A stretch of 15,614 nucleotides of DNA, from the NCBI GenBank assembly GCA_937948705.1, contig CALECF010000121.1:1-15614 (forward strand), given 5' to 3'. Shown in pieces: positions 1 through 7,284 of the stretch; position 1 is the stretch's first letter, and each line of letters starts with the position of its first letter. The notes beneath the pieces are model-generated. The model had not been told where the DNA came from and made no database searches. It saw nothing but the letters and a program-made list of their open reading frames with translations. The DNA comes from an uncultured Anaerosolibacter sp. GTDB taxonomy: Bacteria; Bacillota_A; Clostridia; Peptostreptococcales; Thermotaleaceae. A program made the translations under genes and the position numbers.

Positions 1-2
1 TT

Positions 3-134
3 ACCAAGATTGGATTAATAAACTTTTTCTGGAATCAACAGCTTAAAGAAAATCAAGCATATGAAAAACGTTTTGACCGCCCTTACTTATCTTTACATAA
101 GGAGTCCAACGGTTTAACTGTGCCAAACGATTAA
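3..134 (+). CDS. 3' end of an unrecognised gene (partial)
   Basis: An open frame enters from the left edge and stops at a TAA at 132-134, giving 43 visible residues that end in LTVPND. The fragment is hydrophilic and aromatic-rich (FFWNQQ, then YEKRFDRPYLSLH) and has no membrane segment. The other two plus-strand frames hit stops within the first 45 bases, which supports this frame. The next gene starts 28 bases downstream with its own ribosome binding site, so the two may be cotranscribed. I do not recognise the family from this C-terminal piece and assign no function. Confidence 0.5.
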   Translation, partial: TKIGLINFFWNQQLKENQAYEKRFDRPYLSLHKESNGLTVPND

Positions 135-162
135 TATAGAAAGAGTAAGGGGGAATTGAGTT

Positions 163-1167
163 ATGTATACAAACCCATATGAGCATCTTTCGGGAACAAT
201 TTCAAATCCTAGAATTTTGAAAGCAGGTTTTCAAGAACTGCAATTTGATACTGGGGAAATTAAAATTAATTACGTTGTTGGGCCAAACAATGGAGATCCC
301 TTGGTACTAATACCGGCACAGATGGGGACATGGGAAAGTTACGAAAAGGTTATGATACCCTTATCTCAGAAATTCCAGGTATATGTTGTTGAGGTCAGGG
401 GACATGGCAAATCAAGCTGGACACCAGGTAATTATTCGTGGAAAGTTATTGGTGCAGACATGAAGACTTTTATAGAAAATGTAGTAAAGCGAAAGGCTAT
501 TATAGGTGGGAATTCTTCCGGAGGGATTATCACATTATGGTGTGCTGCCAATATGCCTGAATATGTCATGGGAATAATCATTGAAGATGCGCCAGTGTTT
601 TCTGCTGAGATGCCTCGTTTTAAAGAGAAAGATCGTTTTGTATATAATGGACTTAAACATCTTGTGGATAAAATAGGAGATATTGATAATAGAAGTCTTG
701 CCGATTATTTCAGCGGTATGGAAATGCCCGTTTCTGAAAGAAGGAAAAAGAAATTACCTGAATGGTTTATAAAGATTTTATCTAAACAAATCCGTAAATA
801 TGAAGCGAAGCATCCAGGGAAACCTATTGAGGTTGGTTTTCCTGATACCTTGAGATTGCTTTTAAAATCACTTTCGATGTTTGACCCGGATTTTGCACGG
901 GCCTTTGTAGACGGACGTTTTTATGAAGGAATAGATCATACAGAGGCATTAAAGCGTGTAAAATGCCCAATACTTCTACTCCATGCAAACTGGCACAGAT
1001 ATGAGGCGTACGGACTTGTAGGAGCTTTGGATGATAATGATGAAAAGGGAATAATGGAATTGGCACCCCAAACAAAATATAGGAAGATCCCTGCCAATCA
1101 TGTTATCCACGCATTTAAACCTAAGCAATATGTCGAAGCTGTACTAGATTTTTCGAGGGAATTGTAG
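163..1167 (+). CDS. alpha/beta-fold hydrolase
   Basis: A 334-residue soluble protein of the alpha/beta hydrolase superfamily; members act as esterases, lipases, peptidases or C-C hydrolases. Visible family marks are a strand ending in LVLIPAQMG (about 47-55, the oxyanion-hole region), the RGHGKS turn (79-84), and the nucleophile elbow GNSSGG (116-121), which makes Ser118 the likely nucleophile. Near the C-terminus IPANHVIHAF (309-318) supplies the likely catalytic His, 313 or 316. The acid residue is not obvious. There is no signal peptide. The start is supported by an AAGGGGG stretch about ten bases upstream of the ATG. It follows an unrecognised partial gene by 28 bases and precedes a gene graveyard. 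The substrate cannot be inferred. The fold is near certain. Confidence 0.88.
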   Translation: MYTNPYEHLSGTISNPRILKAGFQELQFDTGEIKINYVVGPNNGDPLVLIPAQMGTWESYEKVMIPLSQKFQVYVVEVRGHGKSSWTPGNYSWKVIGADMKTFIENVVKRKAIIGGNSSGGIITLWCAANMPEYVMGIIIEDAPVFSAEMPRFKEKDRFVYNGLKHLVDKIGDIDNRSLADYFSGMEMPVSERRKKKLPEWFIKILSKQIRKYEAKHPGKPIEVGFPDTLRLLLKSLSMFDPDFARAFVDGRFYEGIDHTEALKRVKCPILLLHANWHRYEAYGLVGALDDNDEKGIMELAPQTKYRKIPANHVIHAFKPKQYVEAVLDFSREL

Positions 1168-1190
1168 ACTCTAATTATTAAATTACATAA

Positions 1191-1391
1191 GCTAACTTCA
1201 TAATTCCACATTTATGGTTTGACAAGGAAGCAGTAGAGGCTGCTAAATTTTATGTTAGTTTGTTTGAGAATTTGAGCATCATCAACATTACTAAGCTTGC
1301 AGATACCCCATCGGGTGATGCAGGCCAACGTTATTATTTACAGGAGACGTATGTGGTAAAGCTGAAGATGCAAATGACAAATAGGTTTTAA
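1191..1391 (+). pseudogene. decayed VOC-family (PhnB/YjdN-like) gene remnant
   Basis: Reading from 1191 (no start codon; a TAA lies at 1188-1190) gives a typical N-terminal segment of the PhnB/YjdN branch of the VOC (glyoxalase/bleomycin-resistance) superfamily: [18 protein letters not shown], then VSLFENLSI and DTPSGDA. After about 1326 the match is lost and the frame ends at 1389-1391. In a different frame, 1334-1384 encodes [15 protein letters not shown], which resembles the N-terminal segment of another module of the same family (normally LMFTG...CGKAEEA). The simplest reading is two VOC sequences joined by a deletion near 1326-1334, with no function left. The family call rests on remembered motif similarity. 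Confidence 0.65.
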
Positions 1392-1423
1392 CAAGATGAA
1401 TATTAAAGAGAAGGGGATAGAAT

Positions 1424-1620
1424 ATGAAAACGGAACTAATAACGATTAAAATTAGTCAACCCGCACATAGAGCGCTGCAAGGGGCAGGGATTAACACTTT
1501 AAAACAGTTAACCCACTATAGTGAAAAGGAATTGCTTGCTCTTCACGGATTTGGGCCTAAGGTTTAAGGATATTAAAAAGTATTCTTGCTGAACATGGAC
1601 TTTCTTTCAAGTCATCATAG
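1424..1620 (+). pseudogene. small helix-hairpin-helix (RNAP alpha-CTD-like) protein, frameshifted
   Basis: An ATG at 1424 with a good ribosome binding site (AAGGGG, 1411-1416) opens a frame of 47 residues, with PAHRALQGAGI, LKQLTHYSEKELLALHG and FGPK, stopping at TAA 1565-1567. The frame starting at 1564 continues the expected protein, LRILKSILAEHGLSFKSS, to TAG 1618-1620. The joined product of about 66 residues matches the small helix-hairpin-helix proteins of Firmicutes that resemble the C-terminal DNA-binding domain of RNA polymerase alpha. Loss of one base at about 1562-1564 (an expected Ala codon GCN reduced to two bases) explains the break. This may be a true inactivating mutation or a sequencing error. 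The intact 5' part and ribosome binding site suggest a recent event. Confidence 0.65.
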
Positions 1621-1749
1621 TATTACAGTGGTTCGTTACTTGGGGAAGTTTTGATATTGGGTAAAGGTATTTACTCCAATAATTTCACAAGCCTGTGCTA
1701 TAAACTAAATGATTCTACGTTAAATTATCATCATTCTATAGAAAAAGCC

Positions 1750-1778
1750 TTGACATTTCCTATTAGGAGGTTTATTAT
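1750..1778 (+). promoter_or_regulatory. sigma-A-type promoter of the tetR operon
   Basis: TTGACA (1750-1755) and TATTAT (1773-1778) are separated by exactly 17 bases: a perfect -35 box and a five-of-six -10 box. The predicted transcription start, about 1785, lies at the edge of the palindromic operator at 1787-1799, so a bound repressor would block initiation. The tetR ATG follows at 1818. Confidence 0.8.
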
Positions 1779-1786
1779 GGGCTTAT

Positions 1787-1799
1787 CGACCAATGGTCG
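1787..1799 (+). promoter_or_regulatory. TetR operator, copy 1
   Basis: CGACCAATGGTCG is a perfect palindrome of two six-base arms around one central base. It sits at about +2 to +15 relative to the predicted tetR start site and recurs, changed only at the centre, at 2488-2500. Position and repetition identify it as the likely binding site of the TetR protein encoded just downstream. Confidence 0.75.
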
Positions 1800-1817
1800 G
1801 TAGAAACGGAGTATGGT

Positions 1818-2450
1818 ATGAAAACAGTCAAGGATGGCGAAGTACGAAGACAAGAAATTCTGGTTGCAGCGCGGGAGTTATTCGTCAAAAAAGGTTATGA
1901 GCAGACTTCAGTTAACGATATCCTGAAGATTGTAGATATAGCCAAAGGTACCTTTTACTATTATTTTGCTTCCAAAGCAGAAGTGCTGGAGGCAATCATT
2001 CTTGATATCGTTGAAGAAGGAGCTAAGAGGGCAGAGATGATTCTAAAGGATAAATCCATTCCTTTGGTGAATCGCATTATGATGGCGATCATGGCACAGG
2101 CACCGGAGTTTGAAGGATCCGATATGATAAAGGAAGAACTTCATAAGGTTGAGAATGCAAAGCTGGAACAGCTATATTTGCGGGCAATGCTTAGGCGTAT
2201 GACACCTGTTTTGCAAGAACCTATTTCGGAAGGTATTGACCGAGATATTTTCCATATGGAGTATCCGACGGAATGTATAGAATCCATTTTACTGTTGGGA
2301 CATATGATGTTTGATTGCGACGTTTTCCAATGGAAGATGGAGGATTATCCAAGGAAGATACATGCATTTTTATGCAATGTAGAGAAAATGCTGGGGACAA
2401 AAGAAGGGGAACTTAAAGAATTTTTACGGATGTTTGGACAGTTATCGTAG
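1818..2450 (+). CDS. TetR/AcrR-family transcriptional repressor
   Basis: A 210-residue regulator, normal length for the family. The N-terminal DNA-binding domain is clear: RRQEILVAARELFVKKGY (about 10-27), then the helix-turn-helix from EQTSVNDILK through AKGTFYYYF (about 28-50). The rest is the helical ligand-binding and dimerisation domain, which is not conserved enough to name an inducer. The ATG at 1818 has GGAG at 1808-1811, six bases upstream. It is the first gene of a plus-strand cluster with an MFS exporter and a two-gene ABC transporter. Matching palindromes at its own promoter and upstream of the MFS gene point to autorepression and to control of the exporters, with derepression by a drug-like ligand. 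That regulatory role is inferred from layout and family habit. Confidence 0.93.
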   Translation: MKTVKDGEVRRQEILVAARELFVKKGYEQTSVNDILKIVDIAKGTFYYYFASKAEVLEAIILDIVEEGAKRAEMILKDKSIPLVNRIMMAIMAQAPEFEGSDMIKEELHKVENAKLEQLYLRAMLRRMTPVLQEPISEGIDRDIFHMEYPTECIESILLLGHMMFDCDVFQWKMEDYPRKIHAFLCNVEKMLGTKEGELKEFLRMFGQLS

Positions 2451-2487
2451 TTGGAAGGACATTTGTAAATTTTTTTTGCCTACCAAC

Positions 2488-2500
2488 CGACCAGTGGTCG
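2488..2500 (+). promoter_or_regulatory. TetR operator, copy 2, upstream of the MFS gene
   Basis: CGACCAGTGGTCG, a perfect 13-bp palindrome, differs from the tetR operator only at the central base. It lies 38 bases after the tetR stop and about 80 before the MFS start. A TTGCCT at 2476-2481 could be a -35 box overlapped by the operator, but I cannot find a convincing -10 box. Either there is a separate weak promoter here or the site blocks read-through from tetR. Confidence 0.72.
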
Positions 2501-2580
2501 ATTTAAGAATAACAGAAAGAATTATTTATAGTTAAAGGTATGAATTTATATAGGACTTAATAGATTTAAGGAGGGTTACA

Positions 2581-3939
2581 ATGGAACAACGTGATAAAAT
2601 ACAAAACACGGGAACAAAAACCGGGAATAAGGGAATGCAGAAGTTTATGATCCTGATGAATGGCCAGCTGATATCAAGTATCGGCAGTGGATTAACGGAC
2701 TTTGGTCTTGCAATCTATGTGCTGGCACTGAAAGGATCTGTTACGGCTACCGCCATTGTAAGCATTTGTGCATTCTTGCCATCCATTCTTCTGGCTCCTG
2801 TGGGGGGCGTCTTGGCGGATCATTATGACAGAAGGACCATGATGATTCTCGGGGAATTGTTTTCCGGCCTTGGGTTGGTCATTTGCCTCGTGTCCATTAT
2901 GAGCGGGAGTCCTTCGCTTGCGGTAATCTGCGTTGGTGTAGGTGTCAGTTCGTTATTTAAGGCTTTGATGGAACCGGCATTTAAGGCGACCATTACGGAT
3001 TTATTAACGGAAGAAAATTTTGCTAAGGCGGGCGGAATGGTTCAAATCGCAAGCAATGCCAAACTTTTAATTTCCCCGGTTATTGCGGGATTAATGTTAC
3101 AGATTACGACTATCAGTACCCTGATAATGATCGATATTCTTACTTTCTTTACAACGGTATTTACTATTGTGGCTATGAAGAAAGGCATGTCTACGAAACA
3201 TAGGAAAGATGTGGGTTTGAGCTTTTGTAGGGAAATGAAGGAAGGTATTGCTGCGATACGTGGGAAAAGCGGCATTGTGGCAATAATTGTGATTATGACA
3301 GTCGCAGTATTCTGCCTTGGTTTCGTACAAATTTTAAGTAAGCCTCTCATACTTGCTTTCGCAAATGAAACAGAACTCGGTATTATTGCGACAGTCAGTG
3401 CATTCGGTATGATGGCCGGAAGTATCGTAATCAGCTGCATAAAGAATGTAAAATCCTATGTAAGGATGCTTTCTTTGGGGTTGTTCGGCTGCGGAATCTT
3501 TTTTGCACTGATGGGAGTAAAGGAAAGTTTGTTTTTGATTGCAACATTCGGATTCATGATGTTTGTATTTATGCCGGCTGTGCAGATTGGAGCAGAAGTC
3601 TTGATCCGTAAGAATCTTGCGAATGAAGTACAGGGGCGCGCTTTTGGATTGATAAGTTTTATTACTCAGATGGGTTACATTTTTGCTTATATACTGTCCG
3701 GAGCCCTTGCTGATTACGTTTTTGAACCTTTTATGGGAGGTAACAGTTTGGTCGCGATAAAAATTGGAAAAGTAATCGGTACCGGCTCGGGAAGAGGAAT
3801 TGCACTGCTGATATTGATTGCAGGCACGACACTGGCAATTGTGGGGATTGCTGTTTCAGGACTAAAAAGTATAAAAATGTTGGAAAGGAGAGTAAGTAAG
3901 AATGAAACTATTGCTGAACCTCGTCTGGAAGGACTTTAA
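2581..3939 (+). CDS. MFS drug-efflux permease
   Basis: A 452-residue integral membrane protein of the major facilitator superfamily, in the drug:H+ antiporter style of macrolide and multidrug exporters. After a polar N-terminal tail of about 20 residues, hydrophobic helices run through the protein. The loop 2-3 motif A is present as GGVLADHYDRR (75-85). Later features are a hydrophilic central loop (KKGMSTKHRKD region) and a second set of helices ending near VGIAVSGL. The start has an excellent AAGGAGG site at 2568-2574. The 3' end overlaps the next gene by 38 bases, which implies one mRNA and probably coupled translation. It is likely controlled by the adjacent TetR through the palindrome at 2488-2500. 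The exported compound is unknown. Confidence 0.9.
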   Translation: MEQRDKIQNTGTKTGNKGMQKFMILMNGQLISSIGSGLTDFGLAIYVLALKGSVTATAIVSICAFLPSILLAPVGGVLADHYDRRTMMILGELFSGLGLVICLVSIMSGSPSLAVICVGVGVSSLFKALMEPAFKATITDLLTEENFAKAGGMVQIASNAKLLISPVIAGLMLQITTISTLIMIDILTFFTTVFTIVAMKKGMSTKHRKDVGLSFCREMKEGIAAIRGKSGIVAIIVIMTVAVFCLGFVQILSKPLILAFANETELGIIATVSAFGMMAGSIVISCIKNVKSYVRMLSLGLFGCGIFFALMGVKESLFLIATFGFMMFVFMPAVQIGAEVLIRKNLANEVQGRAFGLISFITQMGYIFAYILSGALADYVFEPFMGGNSLVAIKIGKVIGTGSGRGIALLILIAGTTLAIVGIAVSGLKSIKMLERRVSKNETIAEPRLEGL

Positions 3940-6232
3940 AAGAAACAGGATTATCATAACTGCTCTTGCGGTATTCTTGATTGTTTCAGCCCTTTTGATG
4001 GCAGGTGGATTAAGGGTGGCGGGCACAATGATATCTTCTCTGAATGGGTTAAATGAACTGGCTGTGCCACCCGAATACCTGCAGATGCATAAGGGAACCT
4101 ATGATGAGGCAGATTTTAACAACTTTGTGGAAAACCATAATTATATTAAGGATTCGCTGATCGTCAAGATGCTTAATATCAGTAATGCAAGTATTATTTA
4201 TCAGGGTGAAACCCTGGAAAAGTGTCTGATGGATAATGGATTCGTGACTCAGAATGAAGGATTTGATTTCCTCCTTAATATGGATAATGAAATTGCTGTT
4301 GTTCAAGACGGGGAAATCGGGGTGCCAGTTTACTATGGGGAGGAGCTCGGTATTCAGGTCGGAGATGTCATTACACTGCATGAAGGTGATTATCGTAAGG
4401 AATTGACGGTATCAACGATCATTCGTGATTCACAGATGAACGCGGCACTGGCATCTTCAAAGCGTTTCTTAATCAACCAGGCAGATCATGATGAAATAAG
4501 TCTTCACATGGGAGAATGGGAATACTGTTTTGAATTCCTGTTAGAGAAAGGTACATCTACGTCGGTTCTGGAGAAGGATTATATGGATGGGGGTATGCCT
4601 TCCAACGGCGTGGCAATAACAGGCAGCCTTCTGGCTATGCTGAATAATCTTTCTTACGGACTGATAGCATTCATCATCATCGCAATCAGTATTCTTCTAA
4701 TCATGATAGCCGTTCTGTGTTTATCTTATATCATTCGGGCAACCATGGCAGAAGAGCATTATATCATCGGGGAGATGAAAGCAATCGGATTTCCTGGAAA
4801 AGTTATTGCAAAGTTATATCAGATGAAGTATATAATACTTGTGCTGGCAGCGGGAGTGATCGGTTATCTGGCAGCCATACCCTTTGGAGATTTCTTTTCA
4901 TCCTCGGTTATTATGTACTGCGGACATGGTACCAGCCAGTGGATGAAATGGGTATTTCCTTTCATTGGGCTAATCCTGCTCAGTTTGATTGTAATGCTCG
5001 GATGCCGCAGAATCATTCGCAAGAATCTGAAAAGTACTGTTGTGGAATTGATGCGCGGGGAAGAGAAGATAAAGAAAGAAGGTCACTATTCTTTACCTTC
5101 AACTGGATTGAAACATCGAAATCTTACTATAGCATTCGGTGAATTGAAATGTAAATGGAAGGAATATTTTGTTATTTTTCTCGTATTTGTATTTTCGTCA
5201 TTTCTGATTCTACTTCCGGTGAATTTGAAGAATACAATTGAAAATCCATCTTTCATTACTTATATGGGGGTGGGAAAAAGCGATATTCGTATTGATATTC
5301 AGTACAGTGAGAAACTGGCAGAACAAAAAGTTGCCGCCCAATCCTATCTAGAGAATGATCCAGAAATTGAGAAGTATGCAATTTACCGGAATGGCTACGT
5401 ACAGTTACAAAATGGAGATGGGGAATGGGAATATATCCGTGTAGAAAGCGGTGATGGATCTGTTTTTGCATTAGAGTATCTAGAGGGAAGGGCGCCGGAT
5501 GACAATAAAGAAATGGCCCTATCTTATCTGAATGCTTCGGAATTAGGAAAAAAAGTTGGAGATTCATTGACGGTAATCTATCAGGGAAAAGAACTTATGT
5601 TTACCGTCTCTGGTATCTATCAGGATATCACTTACGGTGGCAAAACTGCCAAAGCAGCCATCGATTTTGACGAAAATGATGTGGAAGTCTATATTATTTA
5701 TTTGGATGTTCGCGACGGTGTCAGTATCCAGGAAAAGACCGATGAATTGAGAAGTATTCTGACAGACAGTAAAATAACTCCGATCAGTGAGTTTATTTCC
5801 CAGACCCTTGGCGGTATCACGGATAACATGAGCCTAGTGGAAGGTGCAGCCATGGTGATTTCATTGCTGTTAATCATGCTGATTACCGTGATGATTTTGA
5901 AGCTTATCACAGCGAGGGAACACAGTGCAATCGCAATCAAGAAAGCAATTGGCTTTTCAAATCGAGACATACGTATACAGTTCGGAATACGGATTCTTGT
6001 GATTCAATTCGTGGCAATCATTGTAGGGACAGTCCTGGCGAACTTTTTTGGGGAAACTATTTTTGGATGGATGCTTTCTTCTATGGGCGCATCAAAAATA
6101 ACAATGCTGGTTGAACCGGCGACAGCCTATCTGCTTTTCCCTGCAGTCCAGCTGCTTATAGTCTTTATTACTGTGATTGTGGGAACTAAAGTTGTCAGAA
6201 ACTATCATATCAGAAATCAAATAATGGAATAG
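3902..6232 (+). CDS. FtsX/MacB-type ABC transporter permease, two-module
   Basis: A 776-residue membrane protein with two FtsX-like halves. Half one has TM1 about 17-38, a large extracytoplasmic domain of about 200 residues, then TM2 about 250-274, TM3 about 310-330 and TM4 about 349-367. Half two repeats the plan: TM5 about 421-440, a second external domain, TM6 about 650-670, TM7 about 698-716, TM8 about 742-762. The short motifs MKAIGF and KKAIGF after TM2 and TM6 are the typical FtsX coupling segment. Such permeases pair with a LolD/MacB-like ATPase, which is the next gene, 11 bases on. Known relatives export peptides or lipid-linked compounds or give antibiotic resistance. The ATG lies inside the MFS gene; AAGGAG at 3885-3890 is 11 bases upstream, rather far. 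Substrate unknown. Confidence 0.9.
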   Translation: MKLLLNLVWKDFKRNRIIITALAVFLIVSALLMAGGLRVAGTMISSLNGLNELAVPPEYLQMHKGTYDEADFNNFVENHNYIKDSLIVKMLNISNASIIYQGETLEKCLMDNGFVTQNEGFDFLLNMDNEIAVVQDGEIGVPVYYGEELGIQVGDVITLHEGDYRKELTVSTIIRDSQMNAALASSKRFLINQADHDEISLHMGEWEYCFEFLLEKGTSTSVLEKDYMDGGMPSNGVAITGSLLAMLNNLSYGLIAFIIIAISILLIMIAVLCLSYIIRATMAEEHYIIGEMKAIGFPGKVIAKLYQMKYIILVLAAGVIGYLAAIPFGDFFSSSVIMYCGHGTSQWMKWVFPFIGLILLSLIVMLGCRRIIRKNLKSTVVELMRGEEKIKKEGHYSLPSTGLKHRNLTIAFGELKCKWKEYFVIFLVFVFSSFLILLPVNLKNTIENPSFITYMGVGKSDIRIDIQYSEKLAEQKVAAQSYLENDPEIEKYAIYRNGYVQLQNGDGEWEYIRVESGDGSVFALEYLEGRAPDDNKEMALSYLNASELGKKVGDSLTVIYQGKELMFTVSGIYQDITYGGKTAKAAIDFDENDVEVYIIYLDVRDGVSIQEKTDELRSILTDSKITPISEFISQTLGGITDNMSLVEGAAMVISLLLIMLITVMILKLITAREHSAIAIKKAIGFSNRDIRIQFGIRILVIQFVAIIVGTVLANFFGETIFGWMLSSMGASKITMLVEPATAYLLFPAVQLLIVFITVIVGTKVVRNYHIRNQIME

Positions 6233-6243
6233 GGAGTGGAACC

Positions 6244-6972
6244 ATGATAAGAGTTGAACAGATCAGTAAGTCATTTAAAGATACCCAAGTTTTGCATGAC
6301 ATATCCTTTGAAATCGAAAAGGGAGATTTTGTTGCGATTATGGGACCTTCCGGTTCCGGCAAGTCAACGCTTCTTTACAGCATCAGCGGTATGGATAGCT
6401 TAAGTTCCGGCAAGGTATTGTTTGAAGGAATAAACATATCTGAAATGAAGGAGGATAAATCGTCCGAATTTCGGCTGACCAAAATGGGATTTGTATTTCA
6501 GAATGCACAGATGTTAAAGAATCTTTCTATCTTTGATAATATTATACTGCCTGGTCTTGTAGCTAAAAAAGAATCGGCTGATGGCATAAGGAAACGTGCA
6601 TCGGAATTAATGAAGCGGATGGAAATTGAAGGAATCGAAGAGCGTGATATCCGGGAAGTATCCGGCGGACAGCTACAAAGGGCTTCCATTTGCCGTGCTA
6701 TGATCAATAATCCTGAAATTCTGTTTTTGGATGAACCGACAGGAGCTCTGAATTCTAGCGCCACGGATCAGGTATTGGCAATCCTGGAAGATTTGAATCG
6801 TGATGGAATGACCATCATGACCGTTACCCATGATTCCCGGGTCGCTGCAAAAGCAGGGAGGATACTCTATATCAGAGATGGACATATTGCTGCCTGTAAG
6901 GAATTCTCGGTGGGTGCAGACCGCGAAAGGGAACTGGATGAATGGTTAAAAGGGCTTCAGGTAAAGGCATAA
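6244..6972 (+). CDS. ABC transporter ATP-binding protein (LolD/MacB type)
   Basis: A 242-residue ATPase that should energise the FtsX-type permease immediately upstream. All nucleotide-binding motifs are intact: Walker A GPSGSGKST (34-42), Q-loop Gln86 in FVFQN, signature VSGGQLQR (139-146), Walker B ILFLDEP (159-165), D-loop ALNS region, and switch His196 in VTHD. This is the motif set of the lipoprotein-release and antimicrobial-peptide-export branch. The ATG has GGGAGTGG just upstream and follows the permease stop by 11 bases, so the genes are translationally linked. It is the last gene of the TetR operon. No convincing terminator follows, only an A+T-rich dyad at 7022-7054. Confidence 0.95.
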   Translation: MIRVEQISKSFKDTQVLHDISFEIEKGDFVAIMGPSGSGKSTLLYSISGMDSLSSGKVLFEGINISEMKEDKSSEFRLTKMGFVFQNAQMLKNLSIFDNIILPGLVAKKESADGIRKRASELMKRMEIEGIEERDIREVSGGQLQRASICRAMINNPEILFLDEPTGALNSSATDQVLAILEDLNRDGMTIMTVTHDSRVAAKAGRILYIRDGHIAACKEFSVGADRERELDEWLKGLQVKA

Positions 6973-7021
6973 CATCATTATTCCTATGAAATACTATGAG
7001 TAAGATTCCTCTGTTAATCAG

Positions 7022-7054
7022 ATAATGATTTATGATACAAGTAAAAATCATTAT
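7022..7054. repeat. A+T-rich inverted repeat between the two transporter units
   Basis: ATAATGATTT (7022-7031) and AAATCATTAT (7045-7054) are perfect 10-bp inverted arms around a 13-base spacer, followed by a T-rich stretch. ATCATTAT also occurs at 6974-6981, just after the upstream ATPase gene. It could be a weak transcript end for the TetR operon or an operator. The A+T-only stem argues against a strong terminator. Confidence 0.45.
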
Positions 7055-7074
7055 TTATTGCGGGGGAATTGCTG

Positions 7075-7104
7075 TATAATGAAATATGTTCATTATGTAA
7101 TGAA
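7075..7104 (+). promoter_or_regulatory. possible -10 box with adjacent palindromic operator
   Basis: A perfect TATAAT (7075-7080) is followed eight bases later by the 16-bp perfect palindrome TTCATTA-TG-TAATGAA (7089-7104). In a promoter that palindrome would cover the transcription start. No good -35 box sits at the right distance, so promoter activity is uncertain. The operator-like dyad is the firmer observation. It lies about 180 bases upstream of the DrrA-type ATPase. The 312-base gap 6973-7284 holds no gene I can support. Confidence 0.4.
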
Positions 7105-7217
7105 GAAAATAGCTGCCTTTCAGTGACAAACTGTCCATAGGTGAAACGAAGGAGATAATGGAAAGAAGGGCCTCTTTCAGAATAAAACTAAAATAGGTAT
7201 AGACACTTGTTATGTAA

Positions 7218-7246
7218 TTGAAAAATGTTGTGCTGCTATATATAAT
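7218..7246 (+). promoter_or_regulatory. sigma-A-type promoter of the DrrAB-type operon
   Basis: TTGAAA (7218-7223) and TATAAT (7241-7246) are spaced by 17 bases, with TATA just before the -10 box. The predicted start, about 7253, gives a 5' leader of about 30 bases before the ATPase ATG at 7285. This is a strong match and explains expression of the transporter independently of the upstream TetR operon. Confidence 0.75.
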
Positions 7247-7284
7247 TGATGCAGAAAATAAATCGAAGAAGGTAAGAGGAATAG

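Noticed and set aside
1559..1568. Programmed ribosomal frameshift in the helix-hairpin-helix gene
   Set aside because: No slippery heptamer or downstream stimulatory structure is visible; a simple one-base loss explains it.
3042..3440. 132-codon minus-strand frame inside the MFS gene
   Set aside because: Antisense shadow of a clear membrane protein gene; its hydrophobic runs mirror the sense strand.
4717..5142. 141-codon plus-strand frame inside the FtsX-type permease gene
   Set aside because: It is an out-of-frame shadow of a long, well-supported gene; it has no ribosome binding site and its composition is not protein-like.
7079..7126. 15-codon frame beginning inside the TATAAT at 7075-7080
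   Set aside because: The nearest G-rich site is about 12 bases away and the peptide is too short to support.
7158..7196. 12-codon reading frame with AAGGAG three bases upstream, in the DrrAB leader
   Set aside because: The spacing is too short, the peptide has no recognisable feature, and it lies before the predicted promoter at 7218-7246.
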